DNA of 5,522 nt, taken from Planctomycetota bacterium. GTDB lineage: Bacteria > Planctomycetota > UBA1135 > GCA-002686595. The DNA is taken from the NCBI GenBank assembly GCA_029259675.1, contig JAJDES010000564.1:1-5522 (forward strand). Direction: 5' to 3'. The notes below the pieces were generated by a model that was given only the letters and a program-made list of their open reading frames with translations, did no database searches and was not told where the DNA came from. Of the stretch, positions 4,861 through 5,522 are shown in pieces. Each line of letters begins with the position of its first letter. Position 1 is the first letter of the stretch. Made by a program: the position numbers and the translations under genes.

Positions 4861-5522
4861 CTAAGCCCACAGCATCAAGTCGGACAGCGCCAAGCTCTTG
4901 TCGTCTTCGACGCGCGGTCTGATGCGTAGGCCGTAGGCATAATTGCCCGAGCGTTCGACGCGGTGCGAACCCGTGTAGGTGCGCAGTCCGTTTTCATCCG
5001 CAGGGCCGGCTTTCAATTCCTCAGTACGAGGGTGATTGAGACTTGCCTGGCCCTGGGCGAAGCCGAGCACAAGTTCGACATAGACATCCTCAGGATTCAA
5101 TTCGCCCAGCTTGACTTCCACGCTGGCTTCCAGCGCATCCCCGACCGTGAGGTCTTCGGAATTGGTGACGCGCGCCGATGCAATCGAGACATCCCCAAAG
5201 TGGCGTCGCAGGCGCGAATGGGCCGCAGCCAATTCTCGGGCGCGAGCAAAGCGCCCCTCAACCATGTCGAGGTGATTGGCTGCGAGCGGCAGGTATGCGC
5301 TGTCGCGATATTCGGCGACCATGCGGTCGGTGTTGAACATCGGCGGCAGGCTAACGAGCGAATGGCGAACGCGATCGAGCCACTTGGACGGGAAGCCCTT
5401 GTTGTTGCGATCGAAGTAAAGCGGAATCAGCTCCTCCTCAAGCAGGCGATAAAGATTCTCGCTGTCGAACTCGTTTTGCAATTCTTGATCGGGGAAGACG
5501 CGTTGATTGCCGATTGCCCAAC
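4861..5522 (-). CDS. glgP: Alpha-glucan (glycogen/maltodextrin) phosphorylase, C-terminal part
   Basis: This is the last ~220 residues of a GT35 alpha-glucan phosphorylase; the frame stays open through the right edge, so the start, PLP lysine and most of the catalytic core lie outside. The enzyme would release glucose 1-phosphate from alpha-1,4-glucans in the cytoplasm. The visible part begins with WAIG, then the conserved LYRLLEEELIPLYFDR and the FNTDRMVAEYRDSAYLPLA stretch, which close the catalytic domain in the shorter bacterial/archaeal phosphorylase family (TIGR02094 type). A beta-rich tail follows (DALEASVEVKLG, VYVELVLG, then RSGNYAYGLRIRP and a final LMLWA), also usual for that family rather than for the classic E. 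coli GlgP/MalP. An apparent start at a TTG codon near 5481 is internal, because coding similarity continues upstream of it. The stop is TAG at 4861-4863. It is convergent with the membrane-protein gene. The family call is from pattern memory; the exact substrate (glycogen or maltodextrin) cannot be told from this fragment. Confidence 0.9.
   Translation of the reverse strand, partial: WAIGNQRVFPDQELQNEFDSENLYRLLEEELIPLYFDRNNKGFPSKWLDRVRHSLVSLPPMFNTDRMVAEYRDSAYLPLAANHLDMVEGRFARARELAAAHSRLRRHFGDVSIASARVTNSEDLTVGDALEASVEVKLGELNPEDVYVELVLGFAQGQASLNHPRTEELKAGPADENGLRTYTGSHRVERSGNYAYGLRIRPRVEDDKSLALSDLMLWA

Noticed and set aside
5479..5481. TTG as the start of a complete 206-residue protein
   Set aside because: The frame remains open to the window edge and the upstream codons (WAIG and following) continue the phosphorylase family pattern. 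The gene is truncated by the window, not short.

Overview
This 5.5 kb window looks like ordinary bacterial chromosome at roughly 60% G+C. Intergenic gaps are long and the genes appear to be transcribed singly. The best hint of lineage is the small sigma-70-like protein at about 3.54-4.20 kb. Its wording (an AYVRLRL-type region 2 helix, a serine-rich stretch before region 4) resembles sigma factors common in Planctomycetota. That assignment is inference from memory and of moderate-to-low certainty.

Layout from left to right. (1) A complete tRNA-Ala with anticodon CGC lies on the minus strand at 78-154, with encoded CCA and a perfect TATAAT box 11 nt before its 5' end. (2) A 282-bp divergent spacer follows, leading to (3) a full-length AcnA-type aconitate hydratase on the plus strand (best start ATG 437, stop 3178). 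All three iron-sulfur cysteines and the main active-site motifs are present. (4) A 14-bp hairpin just after the acn stop probably ends that transcript. (5) About 300 bp without a convincing gene follow, including two mutually exclusive hairpins ahead of (6) the sigma-70-like gene. (7) A perfect 8-bp inverted repeat sits 14 nt after the sigma stop. (8) A small unrecognised four-helix membrane protein follows. (9) A convergent intergenic region holds an 11-bp tandem duplication, a perfect 9-bp hairpin and a 12-bp palindrome. (10) On the minus strand, the C-terminal ~220 residues of an alpha-glucan (glycogen/maltodextrin) phosphorylase run off the right edge.

The genes do not form one evident pathway. 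Aconitase (TCA cycle) and glucan phosphorylase (storage-glucan breakdown) are housekeeping carbon metabolism. The sigma-like protein and the membrane protein are co-directional and could be related, but they are separated by 127 bp that contain an inverted repeat. I see no mobile element, CRISPR array, phage gene or clear new defence or metabolic system. The most unusual parts are the divergent sigma-like protein with its structured leader, the unknown membrane protein, and the repeated use of strong hairpins without U-tracts at gene ends.
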